Assembly: GCF_947498635.1 (NCBI RefSeq)
Contig: NZ_CANMKV010000001.1
Span: forward strand, 124,001 to 188,000
Direction of reading: 5' to 3'
Source of the DNA: an uncultured Microbulbifer sp.
GTDB lineage: Bacteria > Pseudomonadota > Gammaproteobacteria > Pseudomonadales > Cellvibrionaceae
Length of the DNA stretch: 64,000 bases
In this document: piece after piece, positions 23,508 to 33,053 of the stretch
How positions within the stretch are numbered: the stretch's first letter is position 1
How the letters are laid out: each line of letters opens with the position of its first letter
Program-made: the position numbers and the translations under genes
The notes under the pieces: model-generated
What the model saw: the letters and a program-made list of their open reading frames with translations, nothing else
The model's database searches: none
What the model was told of the DNA's origin: nothing

Positions 23508-24353
23508 TTAATCTCTTAGCTTTTCGGCAAGCCAATAGATACTGCGAACGGATGTCTTTGGGAATGCGGTAGTGTGATTCGCCGATTCGATAACCGCCGG
23601 CTCCAGAGTTAAATTAGCCAATTTTTGGTCCTTTAACTCACTAACGAACCTTTCTACCGTAGCGCCGAGCTCCTTCTCTAATGCGCCGTAAGCAATAAAT
23701 ACATTGGTTTTTTTGGACAGATCCATCAATGGTTTGTTAGATTTTGATTCAAGAAGAGAATCCATATAAGTGCTTATCAATCTTGATGGGCTACCGATAA
23801 TATAGTTTTGAAAAGTATTCGGTTGACTTATTAAGGTATAGACACCAAAAAGCCCCCCGAATGAGTAACCGAAATAGGTGCGGTTATCTGGATTTGCGCG
23901 GTAATTACTTTCGATATACTTTATAACGTCATTTCTTATAAAAGCGAGATACTGATGGGCCTCTCCTTTATAGGTTTTTTTATCTTTATTATCTGAGGGT
24001 AGCGTTGGCTTAAAGTCTCGATATCGACTCGACCATTCATTTTCATCAGCTGGCGTATCTTTTTGCCAACCAATACCCACCAAGATTGCATCTTCCAGTG
24101 CGTATTCAGTAGTGGCAGATAGTATTTCAACTGCCCATAAAGCATCTGTATAGTAAATAACCGGATGCTTTTTAGTATCACTCTCCGCATATTTCTCAGG
24201 CAGCTTGATAAACAGCTCGTATTCTCTGTTATTGCTGGAGTCCTGAATGGGGATCACTTGGACCGTGGATAACTCCAGGGCCTTATGCTCGCCTGCTTTA
24301 AGGGCCGTTAATGGTAAGAACAAAAGGAGGGCGACGAGTAAACGCTTTTTCAT
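23508..24353 (-). CDS. Exported alpha/beta-hydrolase, esterase D / siderophore-esterase type
   Basis: A putative serine esterase of 281 aa. The ATG at 24353 starts a clear signal peptide (MKKRLLVALLLFLPLTALKA); the longer frame with a TTG at 24404 would spoil it. HPVIYYTDALWAVE and the nucleophile elbow GYSFGG (about 176-181) match the Fes/BesA-like group (COG2819). The late histidine is likely in ESANHTTAFP. Substrates in this family include siderophores and acyl esters; none is indicated here. It is followed after 57 bp by the serine hydrolase gene and faces the CadC-like regulator 220 bp away. Confidence 0.85.
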   Translation of the reverse strand: MKKRLLVALLLFLPLTALKAGEHKALELSTVQVIPIQDSSNNREYELFIKLPEKYAESDTKKHPVIYYTDALWAVEILSATTEYALEDAILVGIGWQKDTPADENEWSSRYRDFKPTLPSDNKDKKTYKGEAHQYLAFIRNDVIKYIESNYRANPDNRTYFGYSFGGLFGVYTLISQPNTFQNYIIGSPSRLISTYMDSLLESKSNKPLMDLSKKTNVFIAYGALEKELGATVERFVSELKDQKLANLTLEPAVIESANHTTAFPKTSVRSIYWLAEKLRD

Positions 24354-24573
24354 ATCAGTATTTATACCGTTACATGTGACCGGAGAAGCGCTCAATCTAA
24401 ACAAGGAGCCAGTGAAACACCTGAAGTGCTCCTGATTTTTGGATGATTTTATGCTGTCAGAATAAAATACTTACTTATCAATGAGTTACAAGGCACACTT
24501 TAGCTGTAATCAGGGTATGTGCTAGTATCGACGGCAAAAATACAGCTCAAATTTTGCTCAGGTAGATACATCA

Positions 24574-26739
24574 ATGGCTTTACAATATTGGTTGGGTGAC
24601 TTCTTTATTGATTTATCCAGAAACCAGATCACGCGCCATGAGCAATCACAAATCATCCCGCCAAAAGCCCTTGCCGTCTTAACCCACTTGGCAAAACATC
24701 AGCGAAAAGTAGTGAGCCAGGATGAGCTACTATCTGAGGTCTGGCCCGATACAATAGTCACACCCAATACGCTGCAAAGAAGTATTGCGCAACTTAGAAA
24801 AGCCCTTGGCGAGGATCGAAAACAGCAGTCTTATATTAGAACCCACGCCAAACAGGGTTATAGCCTGGAATGCGATATTGTTTGGCAAGACGGTGATTCT
24901 ATTCCGCAGGATAATACAGTACCGAAAGAGGCCCCCCCCTCCCCCACTTCCCCTAAGCATGAAATAGAGATAAAACCGGTTAATCCGAACCACCAAACCC
25001 AGACGATCAAACCAAATCGATTTCCAATCTTTGCGCTTGTCGGGTTGGTATTATTAGTATTTGTTGTATTTAGACACTCTCCACCCGAACAAAATTCTCA
25101 GCTTGTATTTGATCGATTACAGGCAGTCACCGCAACTGACCGCAAAGAGTTCAGCCCCTCTTATTCACCTGACGGTGAATATATTATTTTTAATCGTTAT
25201 TTAGATAAGCTCTGCGTTAATAAAATCTGGGCCAGGAATATTCATACCCAGAAGGAAACGGAGTTAACTCCAGAATGGGGCACTTATGGCCGCCATACAC
25301 TATCACCAGACGGCAAGAAACTGGTATTTATTTCCGAAGAAGACTGCACCATACCGCTAACCCAAAATACCTGTTACAACCTGGTAAGCCTGGATTTTCA
25401 AAAGGCATTAGTCAGCCCACAGAAGCCAACTGTATTAATGCGCTGTAAGAACTCGGCCATTAAGAACCCGGTATGGTTAAATAACAATGATCTCGCTATT
25501 TTGCATAAAGAGTCTAACCGTTGGCGGTTGATCAACTATTCAGTCAGGGATAATACCAGTCGGGTTCTTTATGACCTGGAAAATGGAAACCTGGCCTACT
25601 TTGATTACTCAATCACAGATGGATTAATAGCTGTAACCAGTCATCACCAAGATGGCCAGCTTTATATCGATATACTGGATTCCAAGGGAGCGCTTTTATC
25701 CAGCCACCCGATCGACTATCCGGATGAAATCCCTCAGCGCAGGACTCTATCCCCTAACTTTTCGCCGCTTAAAGATGCGTTAATCTTTAGCACAGGGCGA
25801 CGACTTTTCTCTCTTACTTATGATGGAAAGGTCAGTAAGCTTGATTTGCCTTTGGATCAATCTGCCAGCACACCTGATTTCCACCCCAATGGGCAGAGGG
25901 CACTTCTCATTAAGGGCCGATACGATAGTGATATTGCATCAATACCGCTTAACCAGCCTGAATCAATCAATACGCCTTCGGAGGAGGATGTTAGAGAACT
26001 CTACCCAAGCACAACACGATCGATTTTGGGAGAAGATGATGGCATTTTCCAACCCAATGGTAATTTGATTGCATTTACATCCAGGCGCTCTGGTGAGGAC
26101 CAGGTATGGATAGCTGATGGCAGTGATTTACAGCAACTCACCCGCTTCCCCATGGATACCAATATCTACGGTATAAGCTGGTCTGCCGACGGCCAAAGCA
26201 TACTGGTGAGCGCCAATCAGGTACTTTCTAAAATCTCCCTAGACGGTAGCAGAGAAGCTTTCTCACTAGCGCACCCAGTTGACCGACTTTTCCAGTGGGA
26301 TAGTGTGAGTAACCTCGCACTGTTAACTTTAACGGTTAAAGGCGTTACAAAGTTTGCAGAAGTAAACTTGGATAATCTTGAAATTAGCATTATCGACGAT
26401 ACCCAAGTTCACTGGGCCCAACGAAGCGAAGATGGACGGCTGATCTATATGGATCATATGAACCGCTTCTGGCAGCCCGGCCCTGCGGAAGACCAGCTAA
26501 TCGAAGCGCTGGTTCATCAGGGCAGTGAGAAAAGGTTTGTAATCAAAGAGAATATGATTTACTCCATCAATCGGGATAATCAATTGTGGTCATACGATCT
26601 CAGCACTGGCAACTTTTCTGTCTTGAGAGAAGTGCATAGGGATATCGATTACTTGACTGATATTAATCAGGAAAACCTAATGATTACCTATGTTGTTGCC
26701 GCTAAAAAAGAAGTGGCTGAGTTATTCTTACGGGAGTAG
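24574..26739 (+). CDS. CadC/ToxR-like membrane-bound regulator with beta-propeller sensor
   Basis: One-component transcription regulator of 721 aa. Residues 5-105 form an OmpR/PhoB-type winged helix (PPKALAVLTHLAKHQRKVVS; NTLQRSIAQLRKALGED; KQGYSLE). A Pro/Ser linker follows (115-147), then one transmembrane helix (FPIFALVGLVLLVFVVF, about 149-166), then a periplasmic domain with TolB/PD40 propeller blades (SPSYSPDGEYIIF; TLSPDGKKLVF; GISWSADGQSILV). The linker codes through a C8 run (about 24930-24937). It is divergent from the esterase and hydrolase genes, its most likely targets. The signal is unknown. Confidence 0.92.
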   Translation: MALQYWLGDFFIDLSRNQITRHEQSQIIPPKALAVLTHLAKHQRKVVSQDELLSEVWPDTIVTPNTLQRSIAQLRKALGEDRKQQSYIRTHAKQGYSLECDIVWQDGDSIPQDNTVPKEAPPSPTSPKHEIEIKPVNPNHQTQTIKPNRFPIFALVGLVLLVFVVFRHSPPEQNSQLVFDRLQAVTATDRKEFSPSYSPDGEYIIFNRYLDKLCVNKIWARNIHTQKETELTPEWGTYGRHTLSPDGKKLVFISEEDCTIPLTQNTCYNLVSLDFQKALVSPQKPTVLMRCKNSAIKNPVWLNNNDLAILHKESNRWRLINYSVRDNTSRVLYDLENGNLAYFDYSITDGLIAVTSHHQDGQLYIDILDSKGALLSSHPIDYPDEIPQRRTLSPNFSPLKDALIFSTGRRLFSLTYDGKVSKLDLPLDQSASTPDFHPNGQRALLIKGRYDSDIASIPLNQPESINTPSEEDVRELYPSTTRSILGEDDGIFQPNGNLIAFTSRRSGEDQVWIADGSDLQQLTRFPMDTNIYGISWSADGQSILVSANQVLSKISLDGSREAFSLAHPVDRLFQWDSVSNLALLTLTVKGVTKFAEVNLDNLEISIIDDTQVHWAQRSEDGRLIYMDHMNRFWQPGPAEDQLIEALVHQGSEKRFVIKENMIYSINRDNQLWSYDLSTGNFSVLREVHRDIDYLTDINQENLMITYVVAAKKEVAELFLRE

Positions 26740-26764
26740 GGATACAGCCTATTTTATTTTCAAA

Positions 26765-26795
26765 AATAAGATGGTTATTTATAAACCATCTTATT
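26765..26795. terminator. Strong hairpin between regulator and LysR gene
   Basis: AATAAGATGGTT (26765-26776) pairs perfectly over 12 bp with AACCATCTTATT (26784-26795), with a 7-nt loop. It lies between convergent genes and likely serves both. Confidence 0.65.
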
Positions 26796-26866
26796 GCCCC
26801 GCCACGATTCAATTCAAAATACCACCCTCATGTATACCTCTATAGCTCATTAAAGAAATCAAATAG

Positions 26867-27757
26867 CTACTTAAAAAGTTTCATAAGCTGTTCAACTACC
26901 CACATATGAAGCGGGCTGTGATTCGATCGACTATGCCAGGCGACAATAACTTCAAATTTTGGTGTTTGGGTTTCCAGGTTGAGAGGAATCACTTTTTTAT
27001 TGGGCAGTAATCTTGAGGGGTAAAAAGCTATTGTGTCGGTTGCGGCAATAATATCTGGTGCGGCTGAAAAGCAAGGTACAGACATAACAATATTCCGTTT
27101 CAGCCCTTGCATCGCAAACCATTCATCGTGAGAGCCCCTCAGGTTTGCCCGAGAAGGCGAAATAATCAATTGAGGAAGTTCGGCTACGTCAGCCAAAGTT
27201 AATGACTTACCCTTCAAAGGGGATTTTTTTCCGGCAATACAGACATGTTGCTCTTCAAATAATAGTTTGTATGGCAAGTTATCGGGGATGAAGTCCGGGA
27301 AGGTGAGCGCTAAATCAATCTCGCCAGCGACCATCAACTGATTCAGGTTATCCGTTTCAAAATCCCTGACGATCACTTTCAGTTCCGGTGCCGATTGACA
27401 CACAACCTCCAGAAGCTGGGGTAATACCGATTGAATGGCGTAATCCGTAGCGCTAATACTAAAAATGCCTTTATAGGTTGCCGGATCAAACGTTATTGGG
27501 GTTAGTAAAGACTCTATATCCTTCAGTATGCTGCTGATCCTGCCGCCCAGCTGTTCAGCAACGGGGGTGGGTACCATGCCGTTCCCTTGCCGAATAAACA
27601 GCCGATCATCAAATACTTCTCTCAACTTACGCAGTTGTTCACTGATCGCTTGTTGAGTCAGCCCCACCTTTTCGGCGACTCGCGACAGATTTCTCTCTTG
27701 CAGTAGCGCTTCCAGAATACGTAGCTGTTTGAGGTCCAGCCGGCTTATACCATTCAT
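26867..27757 (-). CDS. LysR-family transcriptional regulator
   Basis: Full-length LTTR (296 aa). The ATG at 27757 gives MNGISRLDLKQLRILEALLQ, the normal LysR N-terminus; the longer frame to 27823 adds only unrelated residues. The winged helix spans 7-66 (VAEKVGLTQQAISEQLRKLREVF), and the periplasmic-binding-like effector domain starts near 95. It is divergent from the Old Yellow Enzyme gene with about 180 bp between starts, the classic LTTR/target layout, so it likely controls that reductase in response to an electrophile or enone. Confidence 0.93.
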   Translation of the reverse strand: MNGISRLDLKQLRILEALLQERNLSRVAEKVGLTQQAISEQLRKLREVFDDRLFIRQGNGMVPTPVAEQLGGRISSILKDIESLLTPITFDPATYKGIFSISATDYAIQSVLPQLLEVVCQSAPELKVIVRDFETDNLNQLMVAGEIDLALTFPDFIPDNLPYKLLFEEQHVCIAGKKSPLKGKSLTLADVAELPQLIISPSRANLRGSHDEWFAMQGLKRNIVMSVPCFSAAPDIIAATDTIAFYPSRLLPNKKVIPLNLETQTPKFEVIVAWHSRSNHSPLHMWVVEQLMKLFK

Positions 27758-27937
27758 AATTGTAACCAAGACAAGGAGCAGTTGTTTCAAATTGTATCCT
27801 TGCCTCTCTATTATTCCCACCATCGCAAGGCACCATCAAATTTGGCTGGGGCTATTCAGTAGCCCTTATCGTTGTTGTTGCTTATCTCTGTCTTTTTTAA
27901 ATACTCGCTGCAATCAGTTTTTAACAGGAAGGTCATT

Positions 27938-29062
27938 ATGAAAAACGAGTCACTATTCAGTGAGATCAACCTGGGCCCTTATACCCTGAAAAACCGTATT
28001 GTTCTGCCACCGCTGACCCGCTCGCGTAGTTCCCAGCCCGGTAATATTGCCAATGACCTGATGGCCAACTACTACGCCCAGCGCGCGGGTGCTGGCTTTA
28101 TGGTCACAGAGGGCACGCAAATCGAACCCAGGGGCCAGGGCTACGCTTGGACGCCCGGTATCTATTCGCAGCAGCAGGTCGAGGGCTGGAAAAAAGTCAC
28201 TAAGGCCGTGCACGACCGAGGCGGTATCATCTTTGCTCAACTTTGGCATGTAGGGCGTGTATCCCACACCTCACTACAGCCAGGCGGCGAGGCACCGGTA
28301 GCACCGTCTGCAATCCGTGCAGATGCGGTTAAGGTATTTATCGAGACAGGGCCAGGAGAAGGCGCTTTAGCTGACCCCAGTGAGCCTCGCGCGCTGACGA
28401 CAGAGGAAGTTAAAGCACTGGTTCAGCTCTATGCTCAGGCAGCGCGTAATGCCTTGGACGCCGGTTTCGACGGCGTTGAGCTGCACTGTGCCAACGGTTA
28501 CTTGGTGAACCAGTTTATTTCCGAGCATACCAATCAGCGCGACGATGAGTACGGCGGCAGCCTGGAGAACCGATTGCGCTTTCTCAAAGAAATTGTTGCG
28601 GCGGTATCAGAAGAAGTCGGTAGCGATCGACTGGGTGTTCGTTTTGCTCCGCTATTTGAAAGTACCGATGAGGACCGTGTCTATCTTGGACTGGTCGAAA
28701 GCGATCCACACACAACTTATATCGAAGCCATCAAGCTGCTAAGCGATGCGGGTATTGCCTATCTATCACTGGCGGAGGCGGATTGGGATCAGGCTCCAGA
28801 TCTTCCCGAGAACTTCTATCAAGAAGTGCGCGAAACTTTTAGCGGGCGCATTATGTACGCGGGCAAATATTCTCCGGAAAAAGCCTTGCGCGTAATGCAG
28901 GCAGGTAACGGGGATATCTTTGGCTTTGGTCGCCCATTTATTGCCAACCCGGATCTTCCTGAACGTATCCGCAATGAGTGGCCACTCAATCCGGTTGATC
29001 CGAATACCATGTATGGCGGTACCGACAAGGGCTACACCGATTACCCCCCTTATCAGCCGTAA
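27938..29062 (+). CDS. Alkene reductase, Old Yellow Enzyme family (NemA-like)
   Basis: FMN- and NADPH-dependent reductase of enones, nitroesters and quinone-like electrophiles, cytosolic. Starting at the ATG at 27938 (AGGAAGG eight bases upstream) it has 374 aa. The FMN-binding N-terminus is LGPYTLKNRIVLPPLTRSRS; AQLWHVGRVSH and the substrate-binding pair in GVELHCANGYLVNQF (His-x-x-Asn, with catalytic Tyr further on) are family signatures; the C-terminus is DIFGFGRPFIANPDLPERI. It is divergent from a LysR regulator and followed by a strong terminator. Confidence 0.95.
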   Translation: MKNESLFSEINLGPYTLKNRIVLPPLTRSRSSQPGNIANDLMANYYAQRAGAGFMVTEGTQIEPRGQGYAWTPGIYSQQQVEGWKKVTKAVHDRGGIIFAQLWHVGRVSHTSLQPGGEAPVAPSAIRADAVKVFIETGPGEGALADPSEPRALTTEEVKALVQLYAQAARNALDAGFDGVELHCANGYLVNQFISEHTNQRDDEYGGSLENRLRFLKEIVAAVSEEVGSDRLGVRFAPLFESTDEDRVYLGLVESDPHTTYIEAIKLLSDAGIAYLSLAEADWDQAPDLPENFYQEVRETFSGRIMYAGKYSPEKALRVMQAGNGDIFGFGRPFIANPDLPERIRNEWPLNPVDPNTMYGGTDKGYTDYPPYQP

Positions 29063-29230
29063 GCTGCAGTGGTTCAAATTTGAGTTGACAGAATACCGAT
29101 TAAAAAACTGGTTCTGTGCAATCAAATCTGAACCTCTCCCGGCCAATAACGGGAAATTAAAAAGACCTTAAACACCCAATCATAAAATCACACGACCAGT
29201 TGCAATGTCCATATTGCTTTCTGGAAGATA

Positions 29231-29269
29231 AAAAAAGCCCCAGTAAATACAGCTTGCTGGGGCTTTTTC
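29231..29269 (+). terminator. Intrinsic terminator after the alkene reductase
   Basis: AAAAAGCCCCAG, a 12-nt loop, CTGGGGCTTTTT. It has a perfect GC stem with T-run and A-run on either side, so it can act in both directions. Confidence 0.85.
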
Positions 29270-29421
29270 TCAAACTCTTACGCTAATTTACACTCCCTTC
29301 GAGCGCTGCAAGATTTCCTTCAGCGGCTTTGGGCTACAGCTTATTCCTGCGTTTAAAGGACACTCCGTTCCTTAGTGAGTCAATTCCGCTATAACACTCG
29401 CTGAGTTAGGACAGGGTACCG

Positions 29422-30123
29422 TCAAAAGTTGAGACTCCATTCAGGAATCCAATTCAACGCCCAGGTCTCCAGAACCTTATCGAACCCACTCAGTACCATA
29501 ATACCGAGCAGCAAAAGGATAATGCCGAGCGCCGTTTTGCCTCCAATGGCAAAAGCTCCAACGGAGGGCGACAGGCGACTGTAGATTTTCCGTGACAACC
29601 CTCCTGCCACCAGGAGCGCTGCGCCAGTGCCCAGTCCGAAAGCGAACATCACCATAAATGACTGGCCCAACTGCTGGCCCATAGAGGCCAGCGCAATAGC
29701 CGCACCCAGGGTGGGGCCTACACAGGGCAACCAGATGATTCCGGTGAGGAAGCCGATACCAAACTGCCCTGCCCAGGCACCATCACCGGTAATTCCCGCC
29801 CCTGCGGTGATTTTTGATAGACGCAGTGTCAACCAGTTGGAAAGCGGCTTTATCAATAGCACAAGGGCAACAGCGACAAGCAGGATCGCTGCAATATAGC
29901 GGAAGAGCTCAGGGTCCAACCCCAAAGAGATCAGCAAGAAACTCAGTACCGTGCCTGCCAGGGCGAATGACAGGCTGAGCCCGGTGGCCAGCGCATAAGG
30001 CCCCCAGCGCCCAGCACTGCTGGAAGCACCGACAACCATTGGCACCAGTGGCCAAACGCAGGGCGAGAGAATACTGAGCGTGCCTGCAATTAGCGCTAGG
30101 GGGATAGCACCGAGTTCAAGCAT
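29422..30123 (-). CDS. CcdA/DsbD-type thiol-disulfide transporter
   Basis: Inner-membrane protein that passes reducing equivalents from cytoplasmic thioredoxin to the periplasm. The 233 aa have six hydrophobic helices, with the two redox cysteines in the usual places: SPCVWPLVP in TM1 (Cys near 21) and LPCVGPTLG in TM4 (near 132). It overlaps the upstream thioredoxin-like gene by 8 bp, so the two form one unit delivering electrons to that partner. Confidence 0.92.
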   Translation of the reverse strand: MLELGAIPLALIAGTLSILSPCVWPLVPMVVGASSSAGRWGPYALATGLSLSFALAGTVLSFLLISLGLDPELFRYIAAILLVAVALVLLIKPLSNWLTLRLSKITAGAGITGDGAWAGQFGIGFLTGIIWLPCVGPTLGAAIALASMGQQLGQSFMVMFAFGLGTGAALLVAGGLSRKIYSRLSPSVGAFAIGGKTALGIILLLLGIMVLSGFDKVLETWALNWIPEWSLNF

Positions 30124-30526
30124 TTTCGCTACACGCCTTCACGGAATCAAAGATATTCTGACGGATCACATCGGCGCGTGTTTCGGCAACACTAAACCAG
30201 ACCTGCTCTTCCCCACGGTAGAGCAGTAGGGTCGACTGCCGGGGCGCGCGGAAATGCTTGACCCACTTTTTTTGTTGGTCGAAATCCACATTTAGAATTG
30301 TCAGGCCACATTGGGGGTTGTCCTTCTGGAACTGTGCAAGAATCTTCCCCTGCTTCTTACAGGTAGGGCACCAATCAGCCCGCACATCAATCAATACCGG
30401 TTGCTTGGCAGCCTGCAACTCCATAAAACGCTCTTTAGAGAAGGGCTCTCCAGCTGATACATGGGGCACGATCAGAAGAAGGGAAGTTACAAACAGGGAG
30501 CGTAGGAGTAAGTGGAGAACGTTCAT
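30116..30526 (-). CDS. Exported thioredoxin-like protein
   Basis: Periplasmic thioredoxin-fold partner of the CcdA-like protein. The ATG at 30526 (MNVLHLLLRSLFVTSLLLIV) gives a signal peptide, with cleavage near VSAG and 136 aa in all; an upstream in-frame ATG at 30535 is possible. The redox motif is WCPTC (about 52-56), preceded by VLIDVRADWC. The C-terminal half keeps the PRQSTLLLYRGEE segment, with Arg-Gln where the cis-proline is expected nearby. Together with the CcdA gene it resembles a split DsbD. Confidence 0.88.
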   Translation of the reverse strand: MNVLHLLLRSLFVTSLLLIVPHVSAGEPFSKERFMELQAAKQPVLIDVRADWCPTCKKQGKILAQFQKDNPQCGLTILNVDFDQQKKWVKHFRAPRQSTLLLYRGEEQVWFSVAETRADVIRQNIFDSVKACSENA

Positions 30527-30962
30527 GCTAATCATATCCTCAGTATAAAAATGCACACCCCAGTGGAAAGGTAAAATTGGGTGCATTGACAACCTTAGTC
30601 GGAATAAGCCGAAAATCATTACACTCTCAGGAGAATAATTTCTTATAGGATACTCCCTGGATGGTTATGTTCACGTCTTACACATCTACTCTGGCTGGAT
30701 TATTACCCTAAGCTATACCCAAGCCAATTTAGGATTAATAAGAAACCAGAAGCCTGAGTGAACAAGAAGATCAAACAAAAGAAATCTATTTCATTCTGAA
30801 GGTTGTTGCTGGTTCGCCGGTGGAACCGTAAAGATTCCTGGCTTTGCCGCTAGCCATAAACCCAGAGCCCAGAGCCCAGAGCCCAGAGCCCAGCCAATCT
30901 AATCCAATAGCCTACCCAAAAATAATTGAACGATGGGTATACAACACCGTATGAATGCTTTT
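30527..30962. other. Gene-free stretch with a heptamer repeat
   Basis: No gene is supported. Its one notable feature is a short tandem array of CCCAGAG at 30861-30894. It lies upstream of the thioredoxin/CcdA unit and downstream of the TMEM175-like gene, both on the reverse strand. Confidence 0.45.
30861..30894. repeat. Tandem heptanucleotide repeat (CCCAGAG, about 4.8 copies)
   Basis: Four perfect copies of CCCAGAG followed by CCCAG. It lies in a non-coding gap and is a potential length-variable locus. Confidence 0.9.
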
Positions 30963-31595
30963 TTATTTCTTTCCAATCTTTTTATGTATGACGACCAATA
31001 TCAGTGGAATAACCAGCCAGCCCATAGACCAAACTACAGGACCGATGAAGGCAAGCCCAATAGTAAGTAGCGCGACAATAGGTTCTGTGGTGGCGGTCTT
31101 GAATACGTTATCTTTTTCTTTACGAGTCAAGGAAGCATTGGCGAATCCCCTCTTGCGAGCATACTGCCAACCTGCGAGCCCAATAAAGCCAGATAGCGCA
31201 AGGCATATACTCTGCCCAGCGGTGGACGAAATACTGACTAACTTAGGGTCACTAATCGCAAAATAGAGATAAAAACAAACAACAACTTGCTGCAATAACA
31301 CCAGGGCCGTATGCGCATTGTTGGACTGCTCAACGGGCCCAAGTAATTTATGCGTCAGATTCCACTGTACCAGCGTTAACCCAACAGCAATAAATAGACG
31401 GAAAACTTCCTCGGAATGTTCCAGTAAAAGGCTCAGAAGCCCAAACTCAAGCTTGGTCCAAGCCATATCTTCCCCCGAAGGAAGATATAAAACGAAGTTG
31501 ACAAAGAGAAGGGCGTAAGCGACATCAATAAAGTTCTCAAGTCGCTGCAAGCGGCGATGCCTGACTGCAATAGTTCCAGTGTCTACATGGTGCAT
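30963..31595 (-). CDS. TMEM175-like (DUF1211) integral membrane protein
   Basis: The 210 aa hold about six hydrophobic segments. The N-terminal RLENFIDVAYALLFVNFVL (18-36) resembles the RxxxFSD-A-FAI-TL signature of TMEM175 potassium channels, though Ser of the FSD motif is Ile here. The second half contains TEPIVALLTIGLAFIGPVVW, which could be the repeated channel unit. The assignment rests on this motif and topology only. It stands alone on its strand. Confidence 0.5.
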   Translation of the reverse strand: MHHVDTGTIAVRHRRLQRLENFIDVAYALLFVNFVLYLPSGEDMAWTKLEFGLLSLLLEHSEEVFRLFIAVGLTLVQWNLTHKLLGPVEQSNNAHTALVLLQQVVVCFYLYFAISDPKLVSISSTAGQSICLALSGFIGLAGWQYARKRGFANASLTRKEKDNVFKTATTEPIVALLTIGLAFIGPVVWSMGWLVIPLILVVIHKKIGKK

Positions 31596-32016
31596 AAAAG
31601 GGCCCTAACATTTAGCCACAATGAGTCTGGTTATAGCAGACACCGAACCCTTTTAGGCTACGGATCTTTAATGGAGGGGTATTAACTTTTAACGCACCCA
31701 TCAAAAAATCAAAAAGTTCATTATTTTCAATGAGTTACATTAATCTTGTGATTCTCGATTCTCTTGCTGAACGAGCAGTTAAAACTGTATTCAACTGAAT
31801 ACTAAACAGGCATGTTGAATAAAAAGCAGACAGGTCGATTTTGATAATCGATTGACTTCAAAAAGAATCTACATAAGATCCTACAAAATTAACCCGGATA
31901 AACTCAGGCAACTTCTGAGCAACGATCAAATTGCAAAGCTTGGGAAGTAACCTTCCTTAAAAAGCATCGCTATTTTTAGGGTTAAATTCATACAACTTTT
32001 ACAGCTAGAAGAAAAG
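31596..32016. other. AT-rich intergenic region
   Basis: About 420 bp without ORFs, distinctly AT-rich. It contains a small inverted repeat GTCGATTTTGATAATCGATTGAC (31833-31855) that could be an operator for the lipoprotein gene downstream. No confident promoter hexamers. Confidence 0.45.
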
Positions 32017-32376
32017 ATGCCCAAGATTTTTACCATTATTGCATTTGCCCTTGTCACCACTTCCTGTATGCAACTGGAAGTTAAGCCGGGCCGGGTTATC
32101 GGGGATACCGTGGACGCGGGCAAAGACGCCTACCAGAGTATTCAACGCAACCGCCGGGGCGAAGAAGAGAGAAGCTACTCACACAAAACCAGTTACGACC
32201 CCACCATCTCCAATGCCGCCAATATTGCTGGCTGTAAGCAGGAACTGATGGAGGTGGTTAGTGTGTCTGATCTAATGGTGTCCCAAGTGATTTCTGAGTC
32301 TTCAGAAGTTCTACTTCAAGACGGTGATAAAACCATTTACTGCGCAATGCAGGCGCTTGTACGCCCCAAGGCGTAA
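32017..32376 (+). CDS. Small lipoprotein of unknown function
   Basis: The 119 aa begin with a lipoprotein signal (MPKIFTIIAFALVTTSC), whose lipobox VTTSC puts the lipid on Cys17. The mature part is polar, with a charged, possibly flexible section (QRNRRGEEERSYSHKTSYD) and two cysteines that could form a disulfide (GCKQEL and YCAMQAL). AGAAGAAAAG precedes the ATG. It is followed by the DUF4166 gene 51 bp downstream, so the two may be co-transcribed. The family is not recognised. Confidence 0.65.
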   Translation: MPKIFTIIAFALVTTSCMQLEVKPGRVIGDTVDAGKDAYQSIQRNRRGEEERSYSHKTSYDPTISNAANIAGCKQELMEVVSVSDLMVSQVISESSEVLLQDGDKTIYCAMQALVRPKA

Positions 32377-32427
32377 ACGTGATGCCTTACCAACCAAAAC
32401 GCCTGTGATTCCTTTGGGGGATACCCA

Positions 32428-32985
32428 GTGAAAAACGCGGTCGCCCATTGGTTTGGGGAAGACTTTGATAAGTTAAACCCTCTCTTGCGGCGACTGCACA
32501 CACAGGGTGGACGTCTCTACGGCAAAGTGGATATCACGTTTGGTACCGGCATTTCTGGTCTGATTGGACGTCGAATTGCCGGTAAGCTGGGAATCCCCTC
32601 TCAAGCAGGCAAGGTCCCTTTTTCCGTAGAGATTCGTCACTCCCTGGAAACACTATTCTGGTCGCGCACCTTTGCCAATGGCCATACCATGACGTCGGAA
32701 TTCCAACCGGTAAAAACCTTTAGACAAGGCGGCTATTGGATTGAGTCCAGCGGACCGGTCAATATCCAACTTGGTGTTTCAATAGAGGGAGGCAACTGGC
32801 AGTGGCTGCAGCAATCTGTGTCTATTTTTCAGCTTCCTATTCCCACGATATTGATGCCTAAAGTTTCAGCGGGGAAAGCGATCATCGACGCGCTTTACCA
32901 GTTTGAAGTGAAAATGGCTCTGCCCGTGCTGGGTTTTGCTTTTGGTTATTCGGGCAAACTGCTGGAATACGCCGAGCAGGCCTGA
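32428..32985 (+). CDS. DUF4166-like protein
   Basis: The 185-aa protein starts AHWFGEDFDKLNPLLRRLHT, which fits the DUF4166 pattern in which a short helix precedes a lipocalin-like beta barrel (GRLYGKVDITFGTGISGLIGRR; later WSRTFANGHTMTSEF). No function is known for this domain. It lies between the lipoprotein gene and the large DUF2339 membrane protein on the same strand, all within 70 bp of each other. Confidence 0.65.
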   Translation: MKNAVAHWFGEDFDKLNPLLRRLHTQGGRLYGKVDITFGTGISGLIGRRIAGKLGIPSQAGKVPFSVEIRHSLETLFWSRTFANGHTMTSEFQPVKTFRQGGYWIESSGPVNIQLGVSIEGGNWQWLQQSVSIFQLPIPTILMPKVSAGKAIIDALYQFEVKMALPVLGFAFGYSGKLLEYAEQA

Positions 32986-33053
32986 GTTGTAAGTGCTCAC
33001 TTGCTGTGTGAATAGACACAGGACAGCCTCAATGAAAACGATAAGAGCAAGTT

